Shown here one piece after another: positions 24,679 through 32,364 of a stretch of DNA of 64,000 nt; position 1 is the first letter of the stretch, and each line of letters begins with the position of its first letter. The notes beneath the pieces were generated by a model, which did not search any database, was not told where the DNA came from, and saw nothing but the letters and a program-made list of their open reading frames with translations. This stretch comes from Clostridia bacterium. GTDB taxonomy: Bacteria > Bacillota > Clostridia > CAKSNL01 > HGM11501. The position numbers and the translations under genes were made by a program. The DNA lies in contig JAFQQJ010000031.1 in assembly GCA_017411325.1 (NCBI GenBank), positions 30,409 through 94,408 of the forward strand, given 5' to 3'.

Positions 24679-25728
24679 GTGAAAAGAAAATTTATTGGTT
24701 TAACTGTGGTGCTTGCTGTCATAATGTCCGTTTTATGCGTCAATGTATGGGCGGAAACCTGGGCCGAAATAAACGGCGTGCCGGAGATTGTTAATTTCTC
24801 GGGCATGGACGATTGGAATGAATACGGAGATGATTACAGTCCCTATGTGACTATGTACGCTCTGGACGGCAGAACGTTGTCAGTCGAGTGGGAAAATATT
24901 GCCGCCTATGAAAGTGTTGGCTGGTACTGGGGCGAGCCTGTAACTGTGCAGGCTTTGGATGGCAGGACTATGATTATCGGCAAAAACAGAGTTCGTGATT
25001 ATGAAAAAGTTGGTTGGTACTGGGGAGAACCTCAAACTATGTATGGGTTTGAAAAAATCGGCAGAAATTTACAAAAAGTATCTGTAACTGTCGGCTTGAA
25101 CAGAGTTCTCGAGTTTGAGGAACACGGCTGGTACTGGGGTGACGTTACAACTATTTACGATTCGGAATATGAAAAAGTTGCAGACACGGGTACGAACAGG
25201 GCTCCCGAGTATGAGAGAATGGGGTATTACTGGGGAAAGCCTACCACTATGTACGCTTTGGATGGAAGAACTATAGTTGTCGGAGAAAACAGAGTACCTG
25301 ATTATGAAGCGGTTGGATGGTATTGGGGCGAGCCTGTTACATTGCAATCTTTGGACGGCAGAACCATAGTTGTCGGAGAAATGAGAATTAAGGCATATGA
25401 AAACGTAGGTTGGTATTGGGGTAAGCCTGTGACAGTATACGATTGGAAGGGAAATCCTGTAACGATAGGAGAAAATCGTGTTGATGAATATTTGGAGGAT
25501 GGGTATACTAAAGAAAAAAACACAGGAAATAATTCTTACGGCAGAGATATGTCTGATGCGTGCTATATGTGTAACGCGGGATGGAATGATTGTACGTTTT
25601 GCGTCGGAGGGACATACAGGACATATGATATCTACTATAGAACCTATGTTACTGAAAGATGCACTGCTTCCGGCTGCATCAATGGCAGAGTTAGGTGTCA
25701 TACGTGCGGCGGAGATGGCTGGAAATAA
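24679..25728 (+). CDS. Secreted seven-repeat protein with DnaJ-like zinc-finger tail
   Basis: 349 residues from a GTG start with GGAGGT 8 bases upstream. Signal peptide about 1-25 (IGLTVVLAVIMSVLCVNVWA). Residues about 55-278 hold seven repeats of about 31 residues, each running from a TMYALDGRT-like strand through ENRVPDYEAVGWYWGE; units 3 and 4 are diverged. Similar DGRT...VGWY repeats occur in exported clostridial proteins. The C-terminal part (295-343) has four Cys pairs, CYMC, CTFC, CTASGC and CHTCGGDG, like the CxxCxGxG zinc module of DnaJ but on the outside of the cell. No enzyme motif. Monocistronic, between its own promoter and terminator. Function unknown. Confidence 0.8.
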   Translation: MKRKFIGLTVVLAVIMSVLCVNVWAETWAEINGVPEIVNFSGMDDWNEYGDDYSPYVTMYALDGRTLSVEWENIAAYESVGWYWGEPVTVQALDGRTMIIGKNRVRDYEKVGWYWGEPQTMYGFEKIGRNLQKVSVTVGLNRVLEFEEHGWYWGDVTTIYDSEYEKVADTGTNRAPEYERMGYYWGKPTTMYALDGRTIVVGENRVPDYEAVGWYWGEPVTLQSLDGRTIVVGEMRIKAYENVGWYWGKPVTVYDWKGNPVTIGENRVDEYLEDGYTKEKNTGNNSYGRDMSDACYMCNAGWNDCTFCVGGTYRTYDIYYRTYVTERCTASGCINGRVRCHTCGGDGWK

Positions 25729-25754
25729 TTTTTCGAAACCTTATATTAGCAAAT

Positions 25755-25791
25755 AAAAAGAGAGAGTACCCTTTAGGTACTCTCTCTTTTT
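25755..25791 (+). terminator. Terminator of the repeat-protein gene
   Basis: Perfect 16-bp stem (25755-25770 with 25776-25791). Its sequence is related to the terminator next to tRNA-Pro(TGG) at 30675-30710, so it may derive from a tRNA locus. Confidence 0.88.
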
Positions 25792-25823
25792 GGTGCGAGT
25801 ATTCATAACGTGTCAGAATAAAA
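25791..25823. repeat. 33-bp repeat, copy A (tRNA 3'-end-like scar)
   Basis: Begins TGGTGCGAGTATTC right after a hairpin; matches the copy at 25982-26014 with three mismatches. On the minus strand it ends ACTCGCACCA followed by a terminator, as a tRNA 3' end would. The intervening bases 25824-25951 hold no gene that I can support. Confidence 0.55.
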
Positions 25824-25951
25824 CTCACAAAAAGTTGGTAGCGACAGCGAGCCGTTGTGAGGGCGTTTACAACCGAGCAGGTGAGCCGAGCGTGACTTTT
25901 TGTGAAAGAGGAGAAGCAAGGAAGCGGGCGGATGACTTTTTTGCATAAAAA

Positions 25952-25981
25952 CGTCGAAGCAAAGCGAACTTTGCTTCGACG
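25952..25981. terminator. Perfect hairpin preceding repeat copy B
   Basis: 13-bp stem (25952-25964 with 25969-25981), CGAA loop. No T run on either side, so termination is uncertain; it occupies the place a terminator holds beside copy A. Confidence 0.5.
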
Positions 25982-26014
25982 TGGTGTGAGTGTTCATAAC
26001 GTGTCAAAATAAAA
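25982..26014. repeat. 33-bp repeat, copy B (tRNA 3'-end-like scar)
   Basis: TGGTGTGAGTGTTC and onward, 30 of 33 bases identical to copy A. On the minus strand it reads ACTCACACCA into the preceding hairpin. Bases 26015-26064 contain no recognisable feature. Confidence 0.55.
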
Positions 26015-26064
26015 ATAACAAGTAAACGGCGTCAAATCGCATAATTCAGAGATGGTCCATTTAA

Positions 26065-28047
26065 TTATTTTATCATCAAATATAAAGGTTCACAGTAATC
26101 AAGCTCAAGCCCAAGCTTAAGCTCCTGATTTTCATTTACACATTCTGCCTTTTCCCATTCACCGTCTTGGTTAAGAATATAAAATCCCTTTGCAACTGCC
26201 CACTTTTCAGGCAGGTGCAGTGTGATATCCGAAATAGTGTCTGCGCCGAGGTTTATAAGTGTTACAATCCCCATAAACTCCTTATCACTCACAGGTTCAT
26301 TCACTATGGTATATATATTCGGTTCTTTCCTCACAAAAAGGTATTTATCACCGCACCACAAAAGCAGTTCTTCAAAGAGTTTTTTCCTGCGGTAGTTAAA
26401 GAGAGATTGCGAATAGTTGTCGTTGAGTGTTTGACCGAGTATTACCACCTTACCGCCAAGCTTATTTTCGAATCTTGTCATTGCAGGTGAGATAAATTCC
26501 TTTAAATAATTATACTCTTCGCTTATTACATCAGCATTCTGGTCTGTAACCGTGATTTTAAGAAGCTTGCCGTTTCTTCCGTTTGCAAACATATGCGCCG
26601 CTGGCATATTCTTTCCTTTGCCCTCTGTCCTGAATTTTTCGCAGATAATCTCTCTTGCGCCCAAGTCCCAGCAAAGAGGATGTGTTGCAACATCATCACC
26701 TATTTCGACACCTAAGTATTCTCCAAAGCCTCTTTCGCAAAGTGCCTTTGCAGCAGTTCCGTCGAGAAACAAGCCTTTTGAAAGATATTTTAATACTGTT
26801 TCATCATCGGCATGCTTTGCTTGTCTTATGTCCCAGAAAGCAACATCCGATTCCTCTGTTGTATGAGGTATTCCGAAAAGGCTTACCGCTCTTATCCATA
26901 ACGGATAAACATGTTCTGTCGATTTTTTATCTGCCGTGTTCCAAAACGGGTCATAGCAAAGCTGGGCACCTGTTATTCTGCAACCCTTAACAGCATTAAA
27001 CAAAGCATTAAATTTCTTGCGTTCACTTTTGAACATAGCAGGAAAGGTCTTTTCCTCATTAGCATCGTCCAAGAGCTGTTGGATATTGAAGGTTGAGCCG
27101 ATATAGCCGTAAGAATAGGCTGCCGACATAATAACCTTCATCTGTTTTCCCTCTGTAAAAAATCTGGTATGAGGAAATGTATCCGATTCGTGATAAAAGT
27201 CAAAATCACCCTTAATATGCTGTTTGGAATACAAGGGATGGAACATCGTATGCGGTATATCCTTTGACTCTATTCCACAATAAGCTACACCAAACAGACG
27301 TGAAAACGGTGTATGATTAGGTCCTGCCAATGCTCTTGCAATAGCTTCGGTAGCATCTCCTTCATAGTCAGCGGCACCCGACTGCATATAACCGATAGGG
27401 ATTTCGGGAGATTTCTTATCCACCTCTTTGCGGATTGCATCAGCAAAGCTAACCATAGACTCCTTAGTAAGCTCGCGCCATCTCCTCATAAGTGCATAGC
27501 CTTCGTCGGTATCAGAGTTAAAAGCACTCAAAAGCTCGTCCCTCGAATAGTATTTGCCCTCTCGACTTGCAAACTCGTCTAAATGATTCTTACAAAAACA
27601 GCCTGTTCCAAGAGTATAATCATCCTCGGTTATAATAAATGCAGGCTTTGCAATTTCGGCAAAGAGTGCCGTCATTTCGGCAAATTGCTTTTTGAAATTC
27701 TCGTCAAACGGACAGTTCTGGAATGGTGATTCTGTTCCGTCCTCTCTTACTACTCCTGTAAATTCATCAGAACGTCCCGATTTTAGTGTAGCTGTAATCC
27801 ACCAACCACAGTCTATGCCGTAAGGCGAAAGCTCACTCTTTACTTCAGCGAACAGCTTTGCCCTTTCCTCGTAAAACTCTCTTGGAGGAAATCCCACTGC
27901 TCTCCAACCGCCACAAGGTGCTGCAAGTGCGAATCTGGTAAAACTGTAATTGTTATAAAGCTCCATTATATCATCTATTATTATATCTTTTGTCGGCCAG
28001 TCCAAATCAAGCGATATAGGGATAATTATATCCAGTTCTTTTCTCAT
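26065..28047 (-). CDS. Large glycosidase-like TIM-barrel protein, family not recognised
   Basis: 660 residues, no signal peptide. The N-terminal region looks like a TIM barrel: FTRFALAAPCGGW, then YGIDCGWWITATLK, and FIITEDDYTLG near residue 138, where Glu-Asp-Asp is a possible acid site. A Rossmann-like segment (KVVILGQTLNDNYSQ, about 545) and a C-terminal beta domain (DITLHLPEKW) resemble the layout of GH42-type beta-galactosidases, but I cannot place the family. Twelve bp downstream of an FAD oxidoreductase gene in the same direction and divergent from a PocR-AraC regulator, forming a small catabolic module. Function is inferred from fold only. Confidence 0.7.
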   Translation of the reverse strand: MRKELDIIIPISLDLDWPTKDIIIDDIMELYNNYSFTRFALAAPCGGWRAVGFPPREFYEERAKLFAEVKSELSPYGIDCGWWITATLKSGRSDEFTGVVREDGTESPFQNCPFDENFKKQFAEMTALFAEIAKPAFIITEDDYTLGTGCFCKNHLDEFASREGKYYSRDELLSAFNSDTDEGYALMRRWRELTKESMVSFADAIRKEVDKKSPEIPIGYMQSGAADYEGDATEAIARALAGPNHTPFSRLFGVAYCGIESKDIPHTMFHPLYSKQHIKGDFDFYHESDTFPHTRFFTEGKQMKVIMSAAYSYGYIGSTFNIQQLLDDANEEKTFPAMFKSERKKFNALFNAVKGCRITGAQLCYDPFWNTADKKSTEHVYPLWIRAVSLFGIPHTTEESDVAFWDIRQAKHADDETVLKYLSKGLFLDGTAAKALCERGFGEYLGVEIGDDVATHPLCWDLGAREIICEKFRTEGKGKNMPAAHMFANGRNGKLLKITVTDQNADVISEEYNYLKEFISPAMTRFENKLGGKVVILGQTLNDNYSQSLFNYRRKKLFEELLLWCGDKYLFVRKEPNIYTIVNEPVSDKEFMGIVTLINLGADTISDITLHLPEKWAVAKGFYILNQDGEWEKAECVNENQELKLGLELDYCEPLYLMIK

Positions 28048-28059
28048 TTTCTTATCTCC

Positions 28060-29280
28060 TTACAGTGCAGCACCATTTTCTTTAAGTCTTGTTCTCAAAG
28101 CCTTAATATCTACGGTGTGAGCATTCTTATTTGTATTATGAGCAAGTGCCGCCGCAGTTCCTGCCGCTTCTCCCAGACAAGCACAAATTGGCATTATTCT
28201 GACCGAAGAATGTGCCTCATGAGTTGCACTTAAGCATCTGCCTGCAACAAGCATATTGTCATACTCCTTAGGCAAAAGTGTTCGGTATGGGATTTTATAA
28301 TATTGATTAAGCGGAATATGTATGATAGTTGTACCAGTACCTGCAGGGTTATGTATATCTATATCATAATTACCGAGTGCTATTGTATCCTCGAAATCCA
28401 TACAGCTTGTAAGCTCGTCAGCAGTAAGGATATGCACACCCTTTAGCTTTCGGCTTTCTCTTACACCTATATGGCTTGCCACCGAAACAAGTGTAGCATC
28501 CTTGAATGCCTTGGAATTTTCCTTCAAAAAGTCCATCATTTCCATAATCTGCTTTCTTGCAAGCATTTCCGCCTTACCTATTTCCACCGCATCAACGGGG
28601 TTATGCTTTACAATTCTTGTGGTATTAAAATGTACAATCCCCTTGCCGTAGCCGTAGAATACTAAGATATTCTCTCTTGGATTTATTATCTTCTTTTCAG
28701 CCTGTAGTTTAGCATACTTTTCCTGAAGCATCGGTCTTTCGCTGTCATAAAGCTCTACATCTACACCACATACGCGAAAACATGTAGTCATAGGCTGGCT
28801 TAAGCCGTCAGATTCTCTTCCGAGCTGATGATCGCAGTTTGTCATTGCAATAAGCTCACCATCTCCCGAACAGTCGATAAAGTAATCTGCCTCAAACTCC
28901 ATCACGCCCGATTTTGTAGCAACAGATACGCTCTTTATCTGTCGTCCTTCCGTTTTTGCCTCAAATACAGTAGCATGGAACAGCACATCTACACCTGCCT
29001 CTACTGCCATATCGTCAAATACACATTTGTAGCTCTCCCACGATGTGTCTTTATACTTTTTCTTTCGTTCGAGCATTTCACTAAAAATACCTGCCGAGAG
29101 AATCTTACCGTCCCTTGTTGCAAATTCCATAAATGGATATACCAGGCTGTTTGTCATAGCACCGCCAAGACAGCCGAATTTCTCTACTAAAAGCACCGAC
29201 AATCCCTCTCTTGCGCCGCTCACAGCCGCCGCAACGCCTGCCAAGCCACCGCCTACTACTATAAGATTATATTTTTTCAT
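28060..29280 (-). CDS. FAD-dependent oxidoreductase (FAD_oxidored family)
   Basis: 406 residues. NLIVVGGGLAGVAAAVSGAR is the FAD-binding fingerprint, ADYFIDCSGDGELIA the second nucleotide block, and NMLVAGRCLSATHEAHSSVR with ACLGEAAGTAAAL the C-terminal block. The family includes flavoproteins next to glycosidase genes in gut bacteria; some start non-hydrolytic glycoside cleavage by oxidising C3 of the sugar, but I cannot show that here. Ribosome site GAGGTG. Co-directional with the glycosidase-like gene downstream and divergent from the PocR-AraC regulator. Confidence 0.85.
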   Translation of the reverse strand: MKKYNLIVVGGGLAGVAAAVSGAREGLSVLLVEKFGCLGGAMTNSLVYPFMEFATRDGKILSAGIFSEMLERKKKYKDTSWESYKCVFDDMAVEAGVDVLFHATVFEAKTEGRQIKSVSVATKSGVMEFEADYFIDCSGDGELIAMTNCDHQLGRESDGLSQPMTTCFRVCGVDVELYDSERPMLQEKYAKLQAEKKIINPRENILVFYGYGKGIVHFNTTRIVKHNPVDAVEIGKAEMLARKQIMEMMDFLKENSKAFKDATLVSVASHIGVRESRKLKGVHILTADELTSCMDFEDTIALGNYDIDIHNPAGTGTTIIHIPLNQYYKIPYRTLLPKEYDNMLVAGRCLSATHEAHSSVRIMPICACLGEAAGTAAALAHNTNKNAHTVDIKALRTRLKENGAAL

Positions 29281-29346
29281 AATTTTTCACCTCAACTATA
29301 TATTATCATTTTTATGGAAAAAATCTTATAAAACAAATACAAATGC

Positions 29347-29375
29347 TTGAACAAACAATACATATATGCTATAAT
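29347..29375 (+). promoter_or_regulatory. Promoter of the PocR-AraC regulator
   Basis: TTGAAC (29347-29352), 17-bp spacer, TATAAT (29370-29375), 28 bp before the ATG. Confidence 0.8.
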
Positions 29376-29403
29376 AAGCAAAAATATATATCGGAGAGTG
29401 TAA

Positions 29404-30207
29404 ATGGAATACAGCAAGTTATATGATTTGATAAATTATCTGCAATATGGGACAAACCTGCATATAGGGGTGCTTTTTTTAGGAAGCTACGGAAATGATA
29501 TGGTAAAGCTTCCGCACAGGCAGGAAATTCATGCAGGAGTTTTGTGTGATGAGTTCAAGACACAGAATTTTGACAGGTGCTACCGTTGCAGAAACAAAGC
29601 CGTTTACAAGGCGCTGAAAACAAAAAAAGATTTTGGCGGTGTATGCATAAACGGCATTTACGAATATACAAGACCTGTTGTTATAAATGACGAGGTGGCA
29701 AGTATTATTTATATCGGAAATATCTATGATGAAGAAAAGGGGTTTCCAAGACTCAAGCTGCATATAGGTGAAAGAAAGTGGCTGTTAGATACCTTGGAAA
29801 AGGATTTTGACGAAGATAAATGCAGGGATATAGGCAGGCTTTTGGAAAGTTATATCCGTGTACTTCTGGAAAACTATACCGCAAAGCCCGAAAACAATCC
29901 TGTTATTGACAATATCAAAAGCTACATAGAGGACAACCTTGAATTTGACATAAGAATCTCGCATATAGCCAAGCTTTTTCACTATAACGAGCAGTATTTA
30001 GGGCGGTTTTTTAAGAGAGAAACAGGGAAGAGCTTCAGTGATTACATCAACCTGAGAAGACTTAAAAAGGCACAATATCTTCTTGGAAATTCCGATAATT
30101 CAATCCTTGATATAGCAAATAAGGTGGGTTTTAATAATGTAACTTATTTTAACAGAATATTCAAAAGGACATATGGAATTACGCCGTCTGAATACAGAAA
30201 AAACTGA
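29404..30207 (+). CDS. AraC-family regulator with PocR-type sensor
   Basis: 267 residues. N-terminal half (about 10-150) has the PocR sensor pattern, HAGVLCDEFKTQNFDRCYRC with a second FGGVCINGIYEYTRPVV; three Cys and the CYRC pair are conserved in that domain, which binds small organic ligands. C-terminal half has two AraC helix-turn-helix units (DIRISHIAKLFHYNEQYLGR; ILDIANKVGFNNVTYFNRIF; ITPSEYRKN). Divergent from the FAD oxidoreductase and glycosidase-like genes, which it probably activates. Ligand unknown. Confidence 0.87.
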   Translation: MEYSKLYDLINYLQYGTNLHIGVLFLGSYGNDMVKLPHRQEIHAGVLCDEFKTQNFDRCYRCRNKAVYKALKTKKDFGGVCINGIYEYTRPVVINDEVASIIYIGNIYDEEKGFPRLKLHIGERKWLLDTLEKDFDEDKCRDIGRLLESYIRVLLENYTAKPENNPVIDNIKSYIEDNLEFDIRISHIAKLFHYNEQYLGRFFKRETGKSFSDYINLRRLKKAQYLLGNSDNSILDIANKVGFNNVTYFNRIFKRTYGITPSEYRKN

Positions 30208-30229
30208 GCAGTTGCTCAGTTTTTTCTGT
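30195..30229 (+). terminator. Terminator of the PocR-AraC gene
   Basis: Nearly complete palindrome: ACAGAAAAAACTGAGCA, GT, TGCTCAGTTTTTTCTGT. The gene's stop codon lies in the left arm. Confidence 0.85.
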
Positions 30230-30440
30230 ATTATTCAAGCACAAACATATATACCGTTCTATTTTCAAGCATTACCGAAAGCTTGCCGTTTTCTATACCG
30301 TAAGAATTTCCATCAAACACTTTTTTGTGTTCCTGAATTTTTCAAGGAACTCCAATTAGATACTCTTTGCATTCTTATCAACCTGAAATACGATCGCAAG
30401 GATTTTATTATCTTTTTTTAAGCTCGTTGCTTTCTTAAGG
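30227..30440 (-). pseudogene. Decayed 3' end of a gene, possibly a glycosidase
   Basis: On the minus strand the last codons read FDGNSYGIENGKLSVMLENR and end YMFVLE-stop, a form typical of C-terminal beta domains of glycosidases. Upstream, a different frame reads DNKILAIVFQVDKNAKSI before a stop, so the remnant is broken by at least one frameshift and lacks its 5' part. No start codon or ribosome site. It abuts the repeat-rich tRNA-Pro region, which may have caused the loss. Confidence 0.5.
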
Positions 30441-30472
30441 TTCAAGTCCCGTCATTTTTGCATAGGCAAAAA

Positions 30473-30506
30473 AATAAAGGTATCAACTCGCGTTGATACC
30501 TTTATT
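30473..30506. terminator. Terminator beside the tRNA-Pro 3'-end relic
   Basis: Perfect 15-bp stem (30473-30487 with 30492-30506), loop TCGC, A/T flanks. It sits where the terminator of a tRNA on the minus strand would be. Confidence 0.8.
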
Positions 30507-30510
30507 TGTA

Positions 30511-30528
30511 TGGTCGGGATGACAGGAT
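30511..30528 (-). pseudogene. tRNA-Pro 3'-end relic
   Basis: 18 bases (TGGTCGGGATGACAGGAT) identical to the 3' end of tRNA-Pro(TGG), including CCA; the sequence then diverges. A preceding block (30418-30447) and its counterpart at 30625-30655 are also related, pointing to a tandem duplication. Between the relic and 30675 there is no gene. Confidence 0.7.
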
Positions 30529-30674
30529 ACAGCCGCTTTGCGTCTTGTCTGCTCGGTTACCCAAATGCTTCGCATTTCGGTACCAACCATCGCACCACTT
30601 GCCTAAAAACGATTATCAATCGTTTTATTAACGGCTCGTGCCTTCTTAAGGTTCAAATCCTTACATTAACAAAT

Positions 30675-30710
30675 AAAAAGAAGAAGTACCCTTTGGATAC
30701 TCCTTCTTTT
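30675..30710 (-). terminator. Terminator of tRNA-Pro(TGG)
   Basis: Imperfect 17-bp stem (AAAAAGAAGAAGTACCC / GGATACTCCTTCTTTTT) directly after the CCA end. Confidence 0.8.
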
Positions 30711-30787
30711 TGGTCGGGATGACAGGATTTGAACCTGCGGCCCTCTGCTCCCAAAGCAGATGCGCTACCAAACTGCGCTACATCCCG
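30711..30787 (-). tRNA. tRNA-Pro (anticodon TGG)
   Basis: Cloverleaf on the minus strand: acceptor CGGGATG/CATCCCG, D arm GCGC/GCGC, anticodon stem TCTGC/GCAGA with loop TTTGGGA (anticodon TGG), T arm GCAGG-TTCAAAT-CCTGT, discriminator A, encoded CCA. It has no close promoter; the best one lies about 400 bp upstream. Confidence 0.95.
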
Positions 30788-30815
30788 GTACTAAACTGTG
30801 CATTGAACGCATACG

Positions 30816-31157
30816 GCAAACTGCCAATGCATCCCGTTATTAAGTTGTATTATAAATTATCCGCAGGTTCCCTGCGCCCCTCTCGGCTTCGCCGCCACTC
30901 GGCGGGGCCTGTTAACCGCCTTCCCTGAAGCTTCTCCCTTAATCCGCCCCCGGCGGCGGTCGAACCTTCAGCCCAAAGCAGATGCGATTGCCTTGCTGCC
31001 AATGCATCCCGATATTAAACTATGCAATGTGAATTTTCCGCGACAATTTTTTGTCGCTTCTACTGCCAAGAAAACAACCGGAAAACCTTATCCGGTTTTC
31101 AACGTTTGTTTTCCTTGCTTCGTAAATGCTTTGTGGCATTTACTCCGCTCGCTCCCG
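30816..31157 (-). pseudogene. Tandem truncated tRNA-Pro copies between promoter and intact tRNA
   Basis: Three relics on the minus strand: (a) 30816-30850, the 5' end CGGGATG plus upstream flank; (b) 30972-31011, the 5' half from CGGGATG through the anticodon region (plus-strand CCCAAAGCAGATGCG), with a degraded D arm; (c) 31153-31157, only CGGGA after the same AATAT lead-in. An inverted T-arm fragment (CCGCAGGTTC) lies at 30861-30870. The rest of the stretch is GC-rich and holds no gene. Confidence 0.65.
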
Positions 31158-31188
31158 ATATTATCATTATATTAGACCAACAAACAGT

Positions 31189-31217
31189 ATTATACTGAAA
31201 AAACACACATTTGTCAA
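31189..31217 (-). promoter_or_regulatory. Consensus promoter at the far end of the tRNA-Pro locus
   Basis: TTGACA (31217-31212), 17-bp spacer, TATAAT (31194-31189), pointing to the tRNA relics. Probably the ancestral tRNA-Pro promoter, now separated from the intact gene by truncated copies. Confidence 0.8.
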
Positions 31218-31220
31218 GTA

Positions 31221-31253
31221 AAAAAGGAGCTTTGATTATCAAAGCTCCTTTTT
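31221..31253. terminator. Bidirectional terminator after the orphan gene
   Basis: Perfect 15-bp stem (31221-31235 with 31239-31253), loop TTA. About 100 bp after the stop of the gene at 31351. The intervening bases include a second hairpin (AAACAGC/GCTGTTT with T run, about 31292-31320). Confidence 0.8.
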
Positions 31254-31350
31254 ATATTTTTTTGAAAATCCTGTAGTTTTCGCACTTTCTCAAACAGCCG
31301 ATGATAGCGCTGTTTTTTTTACTTAAGATTAAGGATTTTGATCGGTATAA

Positions 31351-32259
31351 TTATTCTATCTTATAGTCGTTGTAAATAGCTTGTTTTGCTTTGGATAAGC
31401 CATCACCGTAAAGAGTTTTAGAGTTTTGATCGCACTCTTTGAATAGAGTAAACTTAAAGTTGGTTATTTTATCAGACTCGTTGAATACAGGCTCCAGCAA
31501 GTAAGTGATTTTATTTTGCGGTGGTCGATGAGCCTCTATCTTAATTTTAACTATGCTTTCTCCGCTTTCGTTTAATGAACCTTCTAAAGTGGTATAGAGA
31601 TGTGCTTTTGATAATTTTCTTTTCATAAAGCCACTTCTTTTTTTGATTTCTTTTTCTATTGTTGTTTTTCCTTTTATGCAAAGAAATGAGTTATATTTTT
31701 CTTCTAATGTGCAGTCTGCTGTTGCATAAGAAAGAATATCTGTGATTTTTTTGTTTTTGATGATGGTTGCAATGTCGTCCATTATTTTGATTTTTTCAGA
31801 ATAATTTATATCTTCAAAAATAAGGTATGGAACAGAAATGATTTTCTTGGTGTTTTCGAGCTTTTCTTTATGATTATCTTTGTACATTTTGAATACTTCG
31901 AAAAAATCATCATCAAATTGATAATGGTCACAACTTCCATCGGTGTAAACGACTCTGAAATATTGTGGGACTTCATACAGTTTAGGCTCTTCGATTTGTT
32001 TTAGGTGGCCTATTTTTTCGCAAATGAAGTTTCTGATAGATTCTGAGTCTTCTTCCGAGTACTCTTCAATATAGGGAGTTGACTTGATATGACCGCCTCC
32101 TTTACCAGGGATTGCCAATCTCATTGATATTATATTTTTTTGGCAAACATTCCTGAAAGAGCTATAATAGCCAAACTCCCCTTCGTAATTAAGATAAAAA
32201 AGGGAGGCTATTTTTTTGATTGTTTTTTTAGAGTTAATCGAGTATTCGGAATAATCCAT
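31351..32259 (-). CDS. Unrecognised AT-rich gene
   Basis: 302 residues, Lys- and Ile-rich, no signal peptide or membrane segment. I do not recognise a family. The N-terminal part (about 1-110) has strand-rich blocks, with FRVVYTDGSCDHYQFDDDFF near 100 suggesting a small beta sheet; the middle is helical and charged; the last 80 residues are again beta-rich (ESIVKIKIEAHRPPQNKITY). Ribosome site AAAGGAG is 7 bases before ATG. Codon use is more A/T-ending than its neighbours, and it borders the disrupted tRNA-Pro locus, so horizontal arrival is plausible. Monocistronic. Confidence 0.75.
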   Translation of the reverse strand: MDYSEYSINSKKTIKKIASLFYLNYEGEFGYYSSFRNVCQKNIISMRLAIPGKGGGHIKSTPYIEEYSEEDSESIRNFICEKIGHLKQIEEPKLYEVPQYFRVVYTDGSCDHYQFDDDFFEVFKMYKDNHKEKLENTKKIISVPYLIFEDINYSEKIKIMDDIATIIKNKKITDILSYATADCTLEEKYNSFLCIKGKTTIEKEIKKRSGFMKRKLSKAHLYTTLEGSLNESGESIVKIKIEAHRPPQNKITYLLEPVFNESDKITNFKFTLFKECDQNSKTLYGDGLSKAKQAIYNDYKIE

Positions 32260-32364
32260 ACGTATGCTCCTTTCGCAATTTTGTTATTTATGAGATTTAT
32301 ATGTTAGCCTGGATCGTAGAATTTTTATACTGTATTTATAGGCTTTAGTATGCTCCTTTTTATT

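Noticed and set aside
24860..25520. Tandem DNA repeat or CRISPR in the repeat-protein gene
   Set aside because: The periodicity of about 93 bases is explained by the 31-residue protein repeats, with synonymous variation between units.
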